This document shows positions 7,574 to 16,133 of a DNA stretch of 64,000 nt, in pieces. The first letter of the stretch is position 1. Each line of letters starts with the position of its first letter. The notes beneath the pieces were generated by a model that was given only the letters and a program-made list of their open reading frames with translations, made no database searches and was not told the DNA's origin. The DNA is from Devosia yakushimensis (GTDB lineage Bacteria > Pseudomonadota > Alphaproteobacteria > Rhizobiales > Devosiaceae). Where the stretch lies: assembly GCF_030159855.1 (NCBI RefSeq), contig NZ_BSNG01000002.1:210054-274053 (forward strand). Direction: 5' to 3'. The translations under genes and the position numbers were made by a program.

Positions 7574-8695
7574 ATGGTCTATATTTCCCCGCAAGATCTG
7601 ACCGATCTTTCGAACTCTCTTTATAGTGCGGTATTTGACGACACTCACTGGGCCAGCGTGGCCGAGGTGGTGCGCCGGCTCGTCAATACACAGCATGTCG
7701 CGCTGGGTTTCTTCGACCATCAAACGAGCCAGCACTCCATGTTGCATGGTGATTGTGCGCCCGAATTCGAGCGCAGCTTTGGCCAATTGGTCGATATCAA
7801 TCCATTTTCGGAGCCCATGCAGAACCTGCCCGCTGGAGGGGCGCTGATCGACCAGCAGATCATTGCCAGCGACGCGTTCGAGCGATCCGCGTTTTTTGCA
7901 GCGTGGATGCGGCCGCAGGACATGCATAGCGGGCTGGTTCACAAGATCAATTCCCGGGAACGCATCAACGGGTATCTGGCGCTGAACCGCGGCGGGCATA
8001 TTGAAAAATACGATCAGCGTGACCTGGCGGTGATCGGCGAGCTGGCTCCAATACTGGCTCATGCCATCAACCTGCGGGTCCAGTTCGGCCGCCGGATGAT
8101 GGAACAGACGGGCGCGGTGCTGGGCGGGCGGGGCATTGGCTGGGTGGCCGTTACCGGCGCGGGTCGCCTAGTATGGGCGAACGAGGCCGCCGAAGCGCTC
8201 TTTGCCGAGCCGGGATCGGCGGTTAGCGGACGGCTGGGAACCCTGCGGCTGGTTCACCCTCTGCAGATGCGGGAATTCATGGCAGCTCTCCAGCGGGCCT
8301 GTGCGCCGGTGGGCGGCGTTGGTGCCGATATGATCGCCAGCCATCCCGAGACTGGCAGCGCCGTGGCGCTGTCGATCGTTCCGGCACATAATCTTCTCGT
8401 GCAGGGCCTGCCCGTGCTGCGGGGCGCTCATATTGCGCTGCGCAATCTTTCAGCGCGCCTGCCGCCGGGCTTTGAAGACCGCATCAGGGCCATGTTCGAT
8501 CTGACCCCCAAGGAGGCCGCATTGGCCGCGGCCCTGGCCAGCGGGCGGGCGCTGGGGGATGTGGCGCGGGCCAATGGAGTCTCAATTCTGACGGTGCGGA
8601 CCCAGCTGGCGCATCTGTTCCGCAAAACCGATACCCGGCAGCAGAGCCAATTGGTGTCATTGCTGCTGGCAGTGGAGCCCCTGCCACAGCCATAG
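7574..8695 (+). CDS. LuxR-type helix-turn-helix regulator with sensor-like N-terminus
   Basis: A 373-residue protein. The C-terminal 60 residues form a LuxR/GerE-type DNA-binding domain: LTPKEAALAAALASGRAL, then DVARANGVSILTVRTQLAHLFRKT with the recognition helix. The N-terminal part (about 1-165) looks like a GAF/PAS-like sensor fold and the middle (185-285) like a PAS segment (GWVAVTGAGRLVWANEAAEALF). There is no receiver domain, so it is probably ligand-controlled and not a two-component responder. The ATG at 7574 is preferred over a TTG two codons earlier. It may regulate itself and the adjacent barrel gene through the shared motif. Confidence 0.82.
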   Translation: MVYISPQDLTDLSNSLYSAVFDDTHWASVAEVVRRLVNTQHVALGFFDHQTSQHSMLHGDCAPEFERSFGQLVDINPFSEPMQNLPAGGALIDQQIIASDAFERSAFFAAWMRPQDMHSGLVHKINSRERINGYLALNRGGHIEKYDQRDLAVIGELAPILAHAINLRVQFGRRMMEQTGAVLGGRGIGWVAVTGAGRLVWANEAAEALFAEPGSAVSGRLGTLRLVHPLQMREFMAALQRACAPVGGVGADMIASHPETGSAVALSIVPAHNLLVQGLPVLRGAHIALRNLSARLPPGFEDRIRAMFDLTPKEAALAAALASGRALGDVARANGVSILTVRTQLAHLFRKTDTRQQSQLVSLLLAVEPLPQP

Positions 8696-8756
8696 GCGTG
8701 GCTGGATTTTTCGGCGGCCGCAGGGCAGGTTAGGCGAAAGTTTCTGGAAGATACCC

Positions 8757-9425
8757 ATGCCAACCAAGCTTTCCGGCCCCATGCTTGCGCCCAAATCGGG
8801 TGTGCAGCCTCGCTACGCTGTCATATTGCTGCATGGCTATGGCAGCGATGGAGCCGATCTGATCGGGCTGGCGCCGCATTGGCAGGATATGCTGCCCGAT
8901 GCCCTGTTCGTTTCGCCCAATGCGCCGGAGGCGTGCCGGATAAATCCTTCGGGCTATCAATGGTTCGATATCGATTATGAGGGCGACAAGCTGGCCAGCC
9001 GGCAATTGGGCGTGGCAGAGGCCCGTCCGGTACTGGTGGAATTCCTTGCCGATCTATGGGACCAGACCGGCATAACGCCGCAGCGGACCCTGCTTGCCGG
9101 GTTCAGCCAGGGCGCCATGATGGCGCTCCATGTCGGCCTGTCGCTCCCCGAGCCGCTGATGGGGATTATTGCCTTTTCGGGCGCGTTCCTTCCGCCGGCG
9201 GGCTTTGCCGAAGGCCGGTTCGCGAAACCCCCGGTATGCCTCGTGCATGGCGATATGGATCCGGTGGTCGATCCCGAACTCAGCGCCGATGCCGATGTGG
9301 CCCTGCGGCTGGCGGGGTTCGATGTGTCCTATCATGTCAGTGTGGGCGTGGGGCATGGCATTGCGCCAGACGGGCTGGCCTTTGCCAGTGAGTTCATTGC
9401 GCGCCAGCTCGAAAATAATCCCTGA
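8757..9425 (+). CDS. Alpha/beta hydrolase, carboxylesterase/phospholipase family
   Basis: A 222-residue cytoplasmic hydrolase of the carboxylesterase 2 type. The nucleophile elbow is GFSQG with Ser117; Asp168 (HGDMDPVV) and His200 (GVGHGI) complete the triad, and LLHGYGSDG forms the oxyanion loop. Relatives hydrolyse short acyl esters or lysophospholipids; the substrate here is not predictable. It starts at an ATG 61 bp after the LuxR-type gene and is on the same strand, possibly under its own promoter. Confidence 0.87.
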   Translation: MPTKLSGPMLAPKSGVQPRYAVILLHGYGSDGADLIGLAPHWQDMLPDALFVSPNAPEACRINPSGYQWFDIDYEGDKLASRQLGVAEARPVLVEFLADLWDQTGITPQRTLLAGFSQGAMMALHVGLSLPEPLMGIIAFSGAFLPPAGFAEGRFAKPPVCLVHGDMDPVVDPELSADADVALRLAGFDVSYHVSVGVGHGIAPDGLAFASEFIARQLENNP

Positions 9426-9518
9426 CCGGTTTGCACGTGCCCGCTTCACAGGCCTGACACAAAGGGCCTAGTATAAGAGGGCTATGGACTTACTCGATTC
9501 CCGCTCCGGGAGACTCAA

Positions 9519-10076
9519 GTGACGATCCACGTGTCGCCTGAGGCCTGTCCCGCACTGGTGCTGAACGCTGACTTCCGTCCGCTCAGCTACTATCCCTTGT
9601 CATTGTGGTCGTGGCAGGATGCGATCAAGGCGGTATGCCTGGATCGCGTCAATATCGTCTCCCACTATGATACTGTCATCCATTCGCCCAGCTTTGAGAT
9701 GCAGCTGCCCAGCGTGGTGTCGCTCAAGGATTATGTGAAGCCGGCGCGGCATCCCGCGTTCACCCGCTTCAATGTGTTCTTGCGCGATCGCTTCCAGTGC
9801 CAGTATTGCGGCTCCAAGGACGATCTGACTTTCGATCACGTCATTCCGCGTTCCAAAGGCGGGTTGACCACCTGGGACAATGTCGTGGCGGCCTGCGCGC
9901 CCTGTAATTTGCGCAAGGCCAATCGGCTACCCAGCGAAATCAAAATGTATCCGCATCAGGCGCCGTATCATCCAACGGTGCATGATCTGCATAATAATGG
10001 CCGGGCCTTCCCGCCCAACCATTTGCACCAGAGCTGGCTCGACTATCTCTACTGGGATATCGAGCTCGAGCCATAA
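9519..10076 (+). CDS. HNH endonuclease family protein
   Basis: A 185-residue protein with an HNH nuclease domain of the McrA type. Zinc cysteines are Cys94/Cys97 (CQYC) and Cys126/Cys129 (CAPC). The catalytic DH pair is at 106-107 (FDHVIPRSKGG) and the Asn at 121 (WDNVV). It starts at GTG with GGGAG about 9 nt upstream; the nearby ATG at 9484 runs into a stop. This widespread alphaproteobacterial HNH protein sits as a single gene with no modification enzyme beside it, so a restriction role is not supported. Confidence 0.88.
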   Translation: MTIHVSPEACPALVLNADFRPLSYYPLSLWSWQDAIKAVCLDRVNIVSHYDTVIHSPSFEMQLPSVVSLKDYVKPARHPAFTRFNVFLRDRFQCQYCGSKDDLTFDHVIPRSKGGLTTWDNVVAACAPCNLRKANRLPSEIKMYPHQAPYHPTVHDLHNNGRAFPPNHLHQSWLDYLYWDIELEP

Positions 10077-10080
10077 AAAA

Positions 10081-10110
10081 TCCCGCCTGGCTTTGGCCGG
10101 CGGGATATTT
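10081..10110. terminator. Bidirectional terminator between HNH gene and small membrane protein gene
   Basis: Stem TCCCGCC (10081-10087) pairs with GGCGGGA (10099-10105). A run of A precedes it and T-rich sequence follows, so it can stop both the HNH gene and the convergent gene at 10144. Confidence 0.85.
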
Positions 10111-10143
10111 CAAGGTTTACGCTATCGTCCGGGTGGCGGGTGC

Positions 10144-10389
10144 TCAGGCAGCCTGTGTTGCTGCCGCTTTGCGGCCAGCAATGAAGGGGCCGAAATAGCG
10201 GGTAATCATTGGCACAATCAGCAGAACGATGGTGCTGGCCATGAAAGGCACGAGCACGAGGCTTCGTTGCCAGATTTCCCAGCCGGCGGTGAGCGGCATC
10301 AGGATATAGAGATAGAGGGTCACGACCGGATAGACGGCAAGGGTCATGACCGCGGCCATGCGAAGGCGCGAGGCAAGAGAGGGCTTCAT
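10144..10389 (-). CDS. Small two-helix membrane protein (DUF2798-like)
   Basis: An 81-residue protein, MKPSLASRLRMAAVMTLAVY onwards, with two predicted membrane helices (about 12-32 and 44-66) and a short positive tail. The composition and helix arrangement resemble small DUF2798-type proteins, but that match is tentative. The ATG at 10389 has GGAG upstream; a TTG two codons earlier is less likely. It is divergent from a TetR gene and its promoter holds two copies of a palindrome, so it is probably the repressor's main target. Confidence 0.7.
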   Translation of the reverse strand: MKPSLASRLRMAAVMTLAVYPVVTLYLYILMPLTAGWEIWQRSLVLVPFMASTIVLLIVPMITRYFGPFIAGRKAAATQAA

Positions 10390-10406
10390 TTCCAAGCTCC
10401 ATTGAA

Positions 10407-10444
10407 ACGGTACGTTCCGTATTTATAGAAACGATACGTTCCGT
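10407..10444. promoter_or_regulatory. Twin palindromic TetR operators
   Basis: ACGGTACGTTCCGT (10407-10420) and ACGATACGTTCCGT (10431-10444) are two near-palindromes 24 bp apart in the divergent region. Each is centred on ACGT. Spacing and position fit a TetR dimer pair repressing both directions. A further palindrome, GGACAATTTTGTCC, is at 10461-10474. Confidence 0.65.
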
Positions 10445-10487
10445 TCAAGTCTTTTCTTCCGGACAATTTTGTCCGATATTGGAGGTC

Positions 10488-11102
10488 ATGACAGAGCTGA
10501 CCGCAGACGAAAGCGAGGAGCGCCGCCGGTCGATCGGTGCGCGGCGTAATCCCGATACCCAGGAAGCCATTCTCGAGGCCGCCGAGGCCATTGTTGCCGA
10601 GGAGGGCATTGCCGGGTTTTCCATCGAGGCGGTGGCCAAGCGGGCACGGGCGGGCAAGCCAACCATTTACAAGTGGTGGCCAGGCAAAACGGCGCTCCTG
10701 CTCGATGTCTATCATCGGCACAAACCGGCAAATGTGCACCAGGACACCGGCACGGTGGAGGGCGATGTCGTTGCCTTCTTCACCGCCATTTTCGCCCATT
10801 GGGGCAATACCGGCGCCGGACAGGTCTTCCGCTTTGTGGTGGCCGAGGCGCAGCGCGATGAGGCCGCTGCGGCTTCGCTGCAGAGCTATGCCACCGAACG
10901 GCGCAAGCAGTCAGGACAGATTTTTGAGCGCGGCGTGGCGCGGGGGGAACTTGCCGCCGATATCGATACGGGACTGGCGGCTGACATGCTGGCCGGTTTC
11001 GTCTGGCACCGGCTGCTGACCGGGCGGCTTATCGGCGATCCCATCGAAATGCGCCAGGCGGCGCGGCAGTTGGTCCGGGGGCTGCTGGCCCCCGGACGAT
11101 AG
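10488..11102 (+). CDS. TetR/AcrR-family transcriptional regulator
   Basis: A 204-residue regulator. The N-terminal HTH spans about residues 20-65: QEAILEAAEAIVAEEGIAGF, then AVAKRARAGKPTIYKWWPGK with the recognition helix. The C-terminal half is the ligand-binding helical domain. The ATG has GGAGG 2 nt upstream; a TTG at 10479 is less likely. It is divergent from the small membrane protein and probably represses it and itself through the operators at 10407-10444. The inducing ligand is unknown. Confidence 0.9.
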   Translation: MTELTADESEERRRSIGARRNPDTQEAILEAAEAIVAEEGIAGFSIEAVAKRARAGKPTIYKWWPGKTALLLDVYHRHKPANVHQDTGTVEGDVVAFFTAIFAHWGNTGAGQVFRFVVAEAQRDEAAAASLQSYATERRKQSGQIFERGVARGELAADIDTGLAADMLAGFVWHRLLTGRLIGDPIEMRQAARQLVRGLLAPGR

Positions 11103-11111
11103 GCGGCGCGC

Positions 11112-12071
11112 TTACTGCGCGGCCGGAGCGGCTTCCTCGGCAGCGGCGGCCGGTTCTGTCTGAGCCTGTACGGCGGCAGCCAGGGCCGGATCGGGAATGT
11201 CGATCTGGACGCCTTCCATCAGTTTGGCGACAGTGCCGTCAAAGGTGGTCATCAGCAATTGCTGCTGCAGCTGGCCGGCGACCTGCTCGAAAGTCGGGGG
11301 CGAGGACTCGCGCTTTTCTTCCAGCTTGATGATGTGCCAGCCGAACTGGGACTGCACCGGCTCGGACACCTGGCCGATTTCGGTCAGCGCATAGGCGGCC
11401 TGCTCGAAGGGAGCAACCATCATGCCCTTGCCAAAAAAGCCGAGATCGCCGCCATTGGCTGCACCCGGATCGATCGACTTTTCCTTGGCGATGGTGGCAA
11501 AATCGGCGCCGCTGTCGAGCTCGGCCTTGATCGCCTTGGCTTCCTCTTCGGTGGCAACGAGAATGTGGCTGGCGCGGATTTCTTCCTGGGGTTTGAAATC
11601 GGCGACGAGCTTGTCGTATTCGGCGCGAACGGCCTCTTCGGTCACCGCATTGGCGATGGCATCGGCGAAATAGGCGCGGCGCAGGGCGCGTTCCTCAAGA
11701 TAGGCAAGGCGCTGCTTGAACAGCGGTGAATCGCCCATGCCGGCATCGCGCCCGGCCTTGGCCATGACCTTCATGTCGATCAGGACGCGCAGCAGGAAGG
11801 GGCGGCGCTGATCGGCCGGCATCTGGCTGAGTTCCTGGGTCAGGTCTTCGGCAGCAAAGCTGAGATCGGCCTCGGTGATGGTTTCTCCACCGACCGTAGC
11901 TACCACGGTATCGGGCGAGACGGGCGCGAGGGCTTCGGCGGCCGGCGCCTCGGCCGCGGGGGCCGGAGCGGGCGCAGCGTCCTGCGCGTAAGCGGGGGCG
12001 ACTGCATTGGCCGCCATGATCAGCGCCAGCACGCTGGCAGTCGTGGCGAGGCGCAGGGTCGAAAAGGACAT
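11112..12071 (-). CDS. Periplasmic parvulin-type peptidyl-prolyl isomerase
   Basis: A 319-residue exported protein. The signal peptide (about 1-29, ending AYA) is followed by an Ala/Pro-rich linker, an N-terminal SurA-like helical region, and a PpiC/parvulin domain at about 165-255 (IRASHILVATEEEAK through QFGWHIIKLEEKRES). The C-terminus is again Ala/Pro/Glu-rich. It isomerises prolyl bonds and helps exported proteins fold in the periplasm. It is divergent from secA, which feeds the same export route; this pairing is common in Rhizobiales. Confidence 0.9.
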   Translation of the reverse strand: MSFSTLRLATTASVLALIMAANAVAPAYAQDAAPAPAPAAEAPAAEALAPVSPDTVVATVGGETITEADLSFAAEDLTQELSQMPADQRRPFLLRVLIDMKVMAKAGRDAGMGDSPLFKQRLAYLEERALRRAYFADAIANAVTEEAVRAEYDKLVADFKPQEEIRASHILVATEEEAKAIKAELDSGADFATIAKEKSIDPGAANGGDLGFFGKGMMVAPFEQAAYALTEIGQVSEPVQSQFGWHIIKLEEKRESSPPTFEQVAGQLQQQLLMTTFDGTVAKLMEGVQIDIPDPALAAAVQAQTEPAAAAEEAAPAAQ

Positions 12072-12487
12072 CAGGATATTCTCCTTGGCCGGCGCGCTAC
12101 ACTTGGCGCCTGGGCTGGTTTACTGGTCGGGCCTGCCCTCACATGGCAACGGGGCCAAAATGTGCCGCGCCGCTACTTGTGAGCAGGAACAGGCGGCTAG
12201 AGGCCAAAAATTGCCGGTTTGGGCCGGGTTTTCCGGCGGGCGGAGGAGGTGTCGCCCATTTCGGCGGCGTTGACAAGACAATGGCTCGCTCTTACATCTC
12301 ACGCGCTTTTCAAGGCCTCTGGCAAGGCATCGGGCAATGATGTCCGGACTAGCCATGGGAACAAACGAGATCGTGAAGCCGGAACGGCTTTGTCATCGCG
12401 CCGACGAGGCCAGCCGGGTAAGGTGCCCGACCGAGACCGCCTAGGCCCTGCGCGCCCGCGCCGGTGATCAAAAAAAGGACCTGACAT
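12072..12487. other. Intergenic region between the parvulin gene and secA
   Basis: 416 bp separate two divergent genes. TTGACA at 12270-12275, then 17 bp, then TACATC at 12293-12298 is a possible secA promoter, giving a leader of about 180 nt. Reading frames in the gap are short and not family-like. No RNA gene or riboswitch was recognised. Confidence 0.5.
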
Positions 12488-15232
12488 ATGGCACTTGCTG
12501 CGCTCGCCCGGCGGATATTCGGTTCTCCGTCCGATCGGCACGTCAAGCGGTTCCAGGGCAAGGTGGATGCGATCAACGCACTCGAGCCCGAATTCGCCAA
12601 GATGACCGACGATGCCCTGCGCGGCATGACGGTTGAGCTGAAGGCGCGGTTGGAAAAGGGTGCCAAGCTCGACGATCTGATCGTGCCGGCCTTTGCCGCG
12701 GTCCGCGAAGCCAGTAAGCGCGTTCTGGGCATGCGTCATTTCGATGTGCAGCTGATCGGCGGCATGGTGCTCAACGATCGCTCCATCGCCGAAATGCGAA
12801 CCGGTGAAGGCAAGACGTTGGTGGCAACGCTGGCTGTCTATCTCAATGCGCTGACGGGTGAGGGCGTTCATGTCGTCACGGTCAACGACTATCTCGCCCG
12901 ACGCGACGCTGCCTGGATGGGGCAGATCTACAATTTCCTCGGCCTGAGCTACGGCATCATCGTGCATGGTTTGACCGATGCCGAACGCAAGGCGGCCTAT
13001 GCTGCCGACATCACTTACGGCACCAATAACGAGTTCGGCTTCGACTATCTGCGCGACAATATGAAATATACCCGCGCCCAGATGGTGCAGCGCGGCCATG
13101 CCTATGCGATCGTGGACGAAGTGGACTCCATTCTGATCGATGAGGCGCGCACGCCGCTGATCATTTCGGGCCCCTCCGAGGATCGCAGCGAGCTCTACGT
13201 CAAGATCGACGAGCTGATGGCCATTCTCGATGAAGACGATTTCGAGATCGACGAGAAGCAGCGTTCGGCGACCTTTACCGATGCTGGTATCGAAAAGCTC
13301 GAAGAGCGCCTGGCCGCCGATGGCCTGCTCAAATCAGCCTCGATGTATGACGTGGAAAACGTCGCCCTGGTGCACCACGCCAATTCGGCGCTGCGGGCCC
13401 ACAAGATGTTCCGCAAGGACAAGGACTATATCGTCCGCAATGACGAAGTGGTGATCATCGACGAATTCTCCGGCCGCATGATGCCGGGTCGGCGCTATTC
13501 GGAAGGCCTGCACCAGGCACTCGAAGCCAAGGAACACGTCAAGATCCAGCCGGAAAACCAGACGCTGGCGTCGATCACCTTCCAGAATTATTTCCGGCTC
13601 TACAGGAAGCTGGCCGGCATGACCGGCACGGCCTCGACGGAAGCCGAAGAATTTGCCGACATCTACAAGCTCGATGTGGTCACCATTCCGACCAATCTGC
13701 CGGTGCAGCGCAAGGATGACGAGGACGCCATCTACCGCACCGCGGCGGAAAAGTTCGACGCCATCGCCGATCTCATCAAGCAATGTCAGGACCGCGGCCA
13801 GCCCGTGCTGGTGGGCACGACCTCGATCGAGAAGTCGGAAATGCTGGCTGAATTGCTGCGCAAGAAGAATGTCGGCGCGATGAATGTGCTCAATGCGCGC
13901 CATCACGAGCAGGAAGCCTTCATTGTCGCCGATGCGGGGCTGCCGGGGGCGATCACCATTGCCACCAATATGGCCGGTCGCGGCACCGACATTCAGCTGG
14001 GCGGCAATCTCGAGATGCGTATCGAGAAGGAAGCGGCCGGACTCGAGGGCGAGGCGCGCGACGCCAAGATTGCCGATATCAAAAAGACCATTGCCGAGGA
14101 CAAGGCCAAGGCGCTGGCCGCCGGCGGGCTCATGGTGATTGGTACCGAGCGGCATGAAAGCCGCCGTATCGACAATCAGCTGCGTGGCCGTTCGGGCCGC
14201 CAGGGCGATCCGGGCCATTCGGCCTTCTTCCTGAGCCTGCAGGACGATTTGATGCGCATTTTCCCGGTGGATTCGATGGATTCCATGCTGGGCAAGCTGG
14301 GCCTGGAACAGGGTGAATCGATCACCCATCCCTGGGTCACCAAGGCTATCGAGCGGGCGCAGGGCAAGGTCGAGGCGCGCAACTTCGACATCCGCAAGAA
14401 CATCCTCAAATACGACGACGTGATGAACGATCAGCGCAAGGTGATCTTCGAGCAGCGTCTGGAAATGATGGATGCCGAGGATGTCAGCGAGACCGTGGTC
14501 GATATGCGCCATGATCTGGTCGAGACGCTGGTGGGCAAGGCCATTCCGCCGCGTTCCTATCCCGAACAGTGGAATACCGAGCAGCTGGAAGCGGCGGCCA
14601 AGACCTATCTCAATCTCGATGTGCCGGTGAAGGCATGGGCCGAGGAAGAGGGGATCGACGCGGAGATCGTGACCGAGCGGCTGGTCGAGGCTGCCGATGC
14701 GGCAGCGGCCACCAAGGAAACGCAGACGCTGCAGGCCTTCGAAGCGGCCGGCACGCCCAATCCGACCGTGATGCGCCAGGTGGAAAAGACCATTCTGCTG
14801 CAATCGATCGACGGGCTGTGGCGCGAGCATCTGGTAACGCTGGATCACCTCTCCAAGGTGGTGGGCTGGCGCGGCATTGCCCAGCGCGACCCGCTCAACG
14901 AATATAAGCAAGAGGCTTATGAGCTGTTCCAGGGGCTGCTCACCAATATGCGTGAGCTGGTGACGACCCAGCTTAGCCATGTGGTGCTGCAGCCGCGCCC
15001 GGTGGCGCCGCCGGCGCCGGACCTGACCCGCATCCGGGAAACCCATATCGATCCGCTGACCGGCGAGAACGATGCCGATGGCGGCGATACCATTGCGGAT
15101 TCGCTGGGCGCGGTGGGCAGCGATCCGTCGCTGCGGCCGGTTGATCCCAAGCTATTGGTCGGCGTCTCGCGCAATGCGCCATGCCCCTGCGGCTCGGGCA
15201 AGAAGTTCAAACATTGCCACGGGGCGTTCTAG
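12488..15232 (+). CDS. secA: Preprotein translocase ATPase SecA
   Basis: A 914-residue SecA of full length. It has the Walker A region MRTGEGKTLVATLA, Walker B AIVDEVDSILIDEARTPL, the preprotein cross-linking region, the second nucleotide fold with MAGRGTDIQLGGN and GRSGRQGDPG, and the C-terminal zinc tail APCPCGSGKKFKHCHG that contacts SecB and phospholipids. SecA drives unfolded preproteins through SecYEG. The ATG is 7 nt after GGACC, a weak ribosome site. A strong terminator follows. Confidence 0.98.
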   Translation: MALAALARRIFGSPSDRHVKRFQGKVDAINALEPEFAKMTDDALRGMTVELKARLEKGAKLDDLIVPAFAAVREASKRVLGMRHFDVQLIGGMVLNDRSIAEMRTGEGKTLVATLAVYLNALTGEGVHVVTVNDYLARRDAAWMGQIYNFLGLSYGIIVHGLTDAERKAAYAADITYGTNNEFGFDYLRDNMKYTRAQMVQRGHAYAIVDEVDSILIDEARTPLIISGPSEDRSELYVKIDELMAILDEDDFEIDEKQRSATFTDAGIEKLEERLAADGLLKSASMYDVENVALVHHANSALRAHKMFRKDKDYIVRNDEVVIIDEFSGRMMPGRRYSEGLHQALEAKEHVKIQPENQTLASITFQNYFRLYRKLAGMTGTASTEAEEFADIYKLDVVTIPTNLPVQRKDDEDAIYRTAAEKFDAIADLIKQCQDRGQPVLVGTTSIEKSEMLAELLRKKNVGAMNVLNARHHEQEAFIVADAGLPGAITIATNMAGRGTDIQLGGNLEMRIEKEAAGLEGEARDAKIADIKKTIAEDKAKALAAGGLMVIGTERHESRRIDNQLRGRSGRQGDPGHSAFFLSLQDDLMRIFPVDSMDSMLGKLGLEQGESITHPWVTKAIERAQGKVEARNFDIRKNILKYDDVMNDQRKVIFEQRLEMMDAEDVSETVVDMRHDLVETLVGKAIPPRSYPEQWNTEQLEAAAKTYLNLDVPVKAWAEEEGIDAEIVTERLVEAADAAAATKETQTLQAFEAAGTPNPTVMRQVEKTILLQSIDGLWREHLVTLDHLSKVVGWRGIAQRDPLNEYKQEAYELFQGLLTNMRELVTTQLSHVVLQPRPVAPPAPDLTRIRETHIDPLTGENDADGGDTIADSLGAVGSDPSLRPVDPKLLVGVSRNAPCPCGSGKKFKHCHGAF

Positions 15233-15258
15233 GCTTCGATTGGGTTGGATAAGCAAAG

Positions 15259-15286
15259 GCCCGGACAGTGATGTCCGGGCTTTTTT
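15259..15286 (+). terminator. Intrinsic terminator of secA
   Basis: GCCCGGACA (15259-15267) pairs perfectly with TGTCCGGGC (15272-15280) around a 4 nt loop, followed by six T. It starts 26 bp after the secA stop. Confidence 0.95.
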
Positions 15287-15317
15287 GTGCCTGGGGGGCC
15301 ATTATCTGGGGCCGGCA

Positions 15318-15338
15318 CCTCCCCCTTGTTGGGGGAGG
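15318..15338. repeat. Dispersed palindrome, C-rich family (short copy)
   Basis: CCTCCCCC and GGGGGAGG flank a TTGTT loop. The core resembles the longer copies at 21453, 30522, 46622 and 52501. It lies between the secA terminator and the convergent hypothetical gene. Confidence 0.6.
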
Positions 15339-15360
15339 TTGGGCCGGGCGCAATGCCCGC

Positions 15361-16032
15361 TCAGCACTTCACGCGGATTTCGGCGAAGCCGGTCATGCCG
15401 CCGTCGCCGGAGGACATGAGGCTGATATTGCAGCTCGAGCCGGGCAGGGGAATGGTGGCGCCGGAAGCAATGGTGGTGCCGCCGGCCAGGGTGATGAAGC
15501 CATTTTCCACCACGGCGACTTCCACCTTGGCCGGGTTGTTGCAGATGTCGTAGCTGTCGCCGGCCGATACCAGGATGCGCATGCCATCAGGCAGGCAATC
15601 GCCACCGCCGGCATTGGTCGGGGCGGCGGCCTCGGCCGGGGGTGCGGGGATGGCGGGCAAGGCAGTGGGAGCCGTCGTGCTGCCGCTACGCCAGTTCTGC
15701 TCGAGGATGGCGAGGCGGTTGGCGAGATCCTGCATGGCCGCGTTGTTGCCCGCCGGGGCAGGGGTGGGGGTAGCAGGGGCATTGGCGCCTTGCTGACCAT
15801 AAAGGGCCAGGCTGAGGCGGATCTGGGCGATGTCGGTGGAGATGCGGGCGATATCGCGCTGGGTGGCGCTATAGACCCAGCCCGATGCCGCAATGGCGGC
15901 CACGCCGACAAGACCGACCACGAAGCTCAGGATGCGTCCCGCTGCCGGCTGCCGCGCTGGCTTCGGATCGAGCGGCGGTGTGGTGGTCGTGTCTCCTTTG
16001 GAAACTCCGCCCAGTGACCAGGTTTCTTCCAC
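15361..16032 (-). CDS. Hypothetical single-pass membrane protein
   Basis: A 223-residue protein of unknown family. It has a short cytoplasmic head with a Pro/Thr-rich stretch, one membrane helix at about residues 34-54 (ILSFVVGLVGVAAIAASGWV), a coiled region (ATQRDIARISTDIAQIRLSL), an Ala/Pro linker, and a C-terminal beta-rich domain with four Cys (GDCLPDG, DICNN, SSCNIS, RVKC) that could form two periplasmic disulfides. It is convergent with secA and 101 bp downstream of the L,D-transpeptidase gene. No function can be assigned. Confidence 0.7.
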   Translation of the reverse strand: MEETWSLGGVSKGDTTTTPPLDPKPARQPAAGRILSFVVGLVGVAAIAASGWVYSATQRDIARISTDIAQIRLSLALYGQQGANAPATPTPAPAGNNAAMQDLANRLAILEQNWRSGSTTAPTALPAIPAPPAEAAAPTNAGGGDCLPDGMRILVSAGDSYDICNNPAKVEVAVVENGFITLAGGTTIASGATIPLPGSSCNISLMSSGDGGMTGFAEIRVKC

Positions 16033-16133
16033 TGCGAGCCTCCATTATGCGCCGGCGCGTGGTTGTGATTGCGCCGGAATGCGGCCCAAGCATGGTGCCG
16101 GCCACCAATTGCTCACGCAGATGTCGGGCCGGG

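Noticed and set aside
9519..10076. The HNH nuclease as part of a defence system
   Set aside because: It stands alone between an esterase and a small membrane protein gene. No methylase, helicase or other defence gene accompanies it, and this HNH gene is common in alphaproteobacterial core genomes.
13334..15046. A 570-codon minus-strand frame inside secA
   Set aside because: Antisense shadow of secA, His/Arg-rich and family-less.
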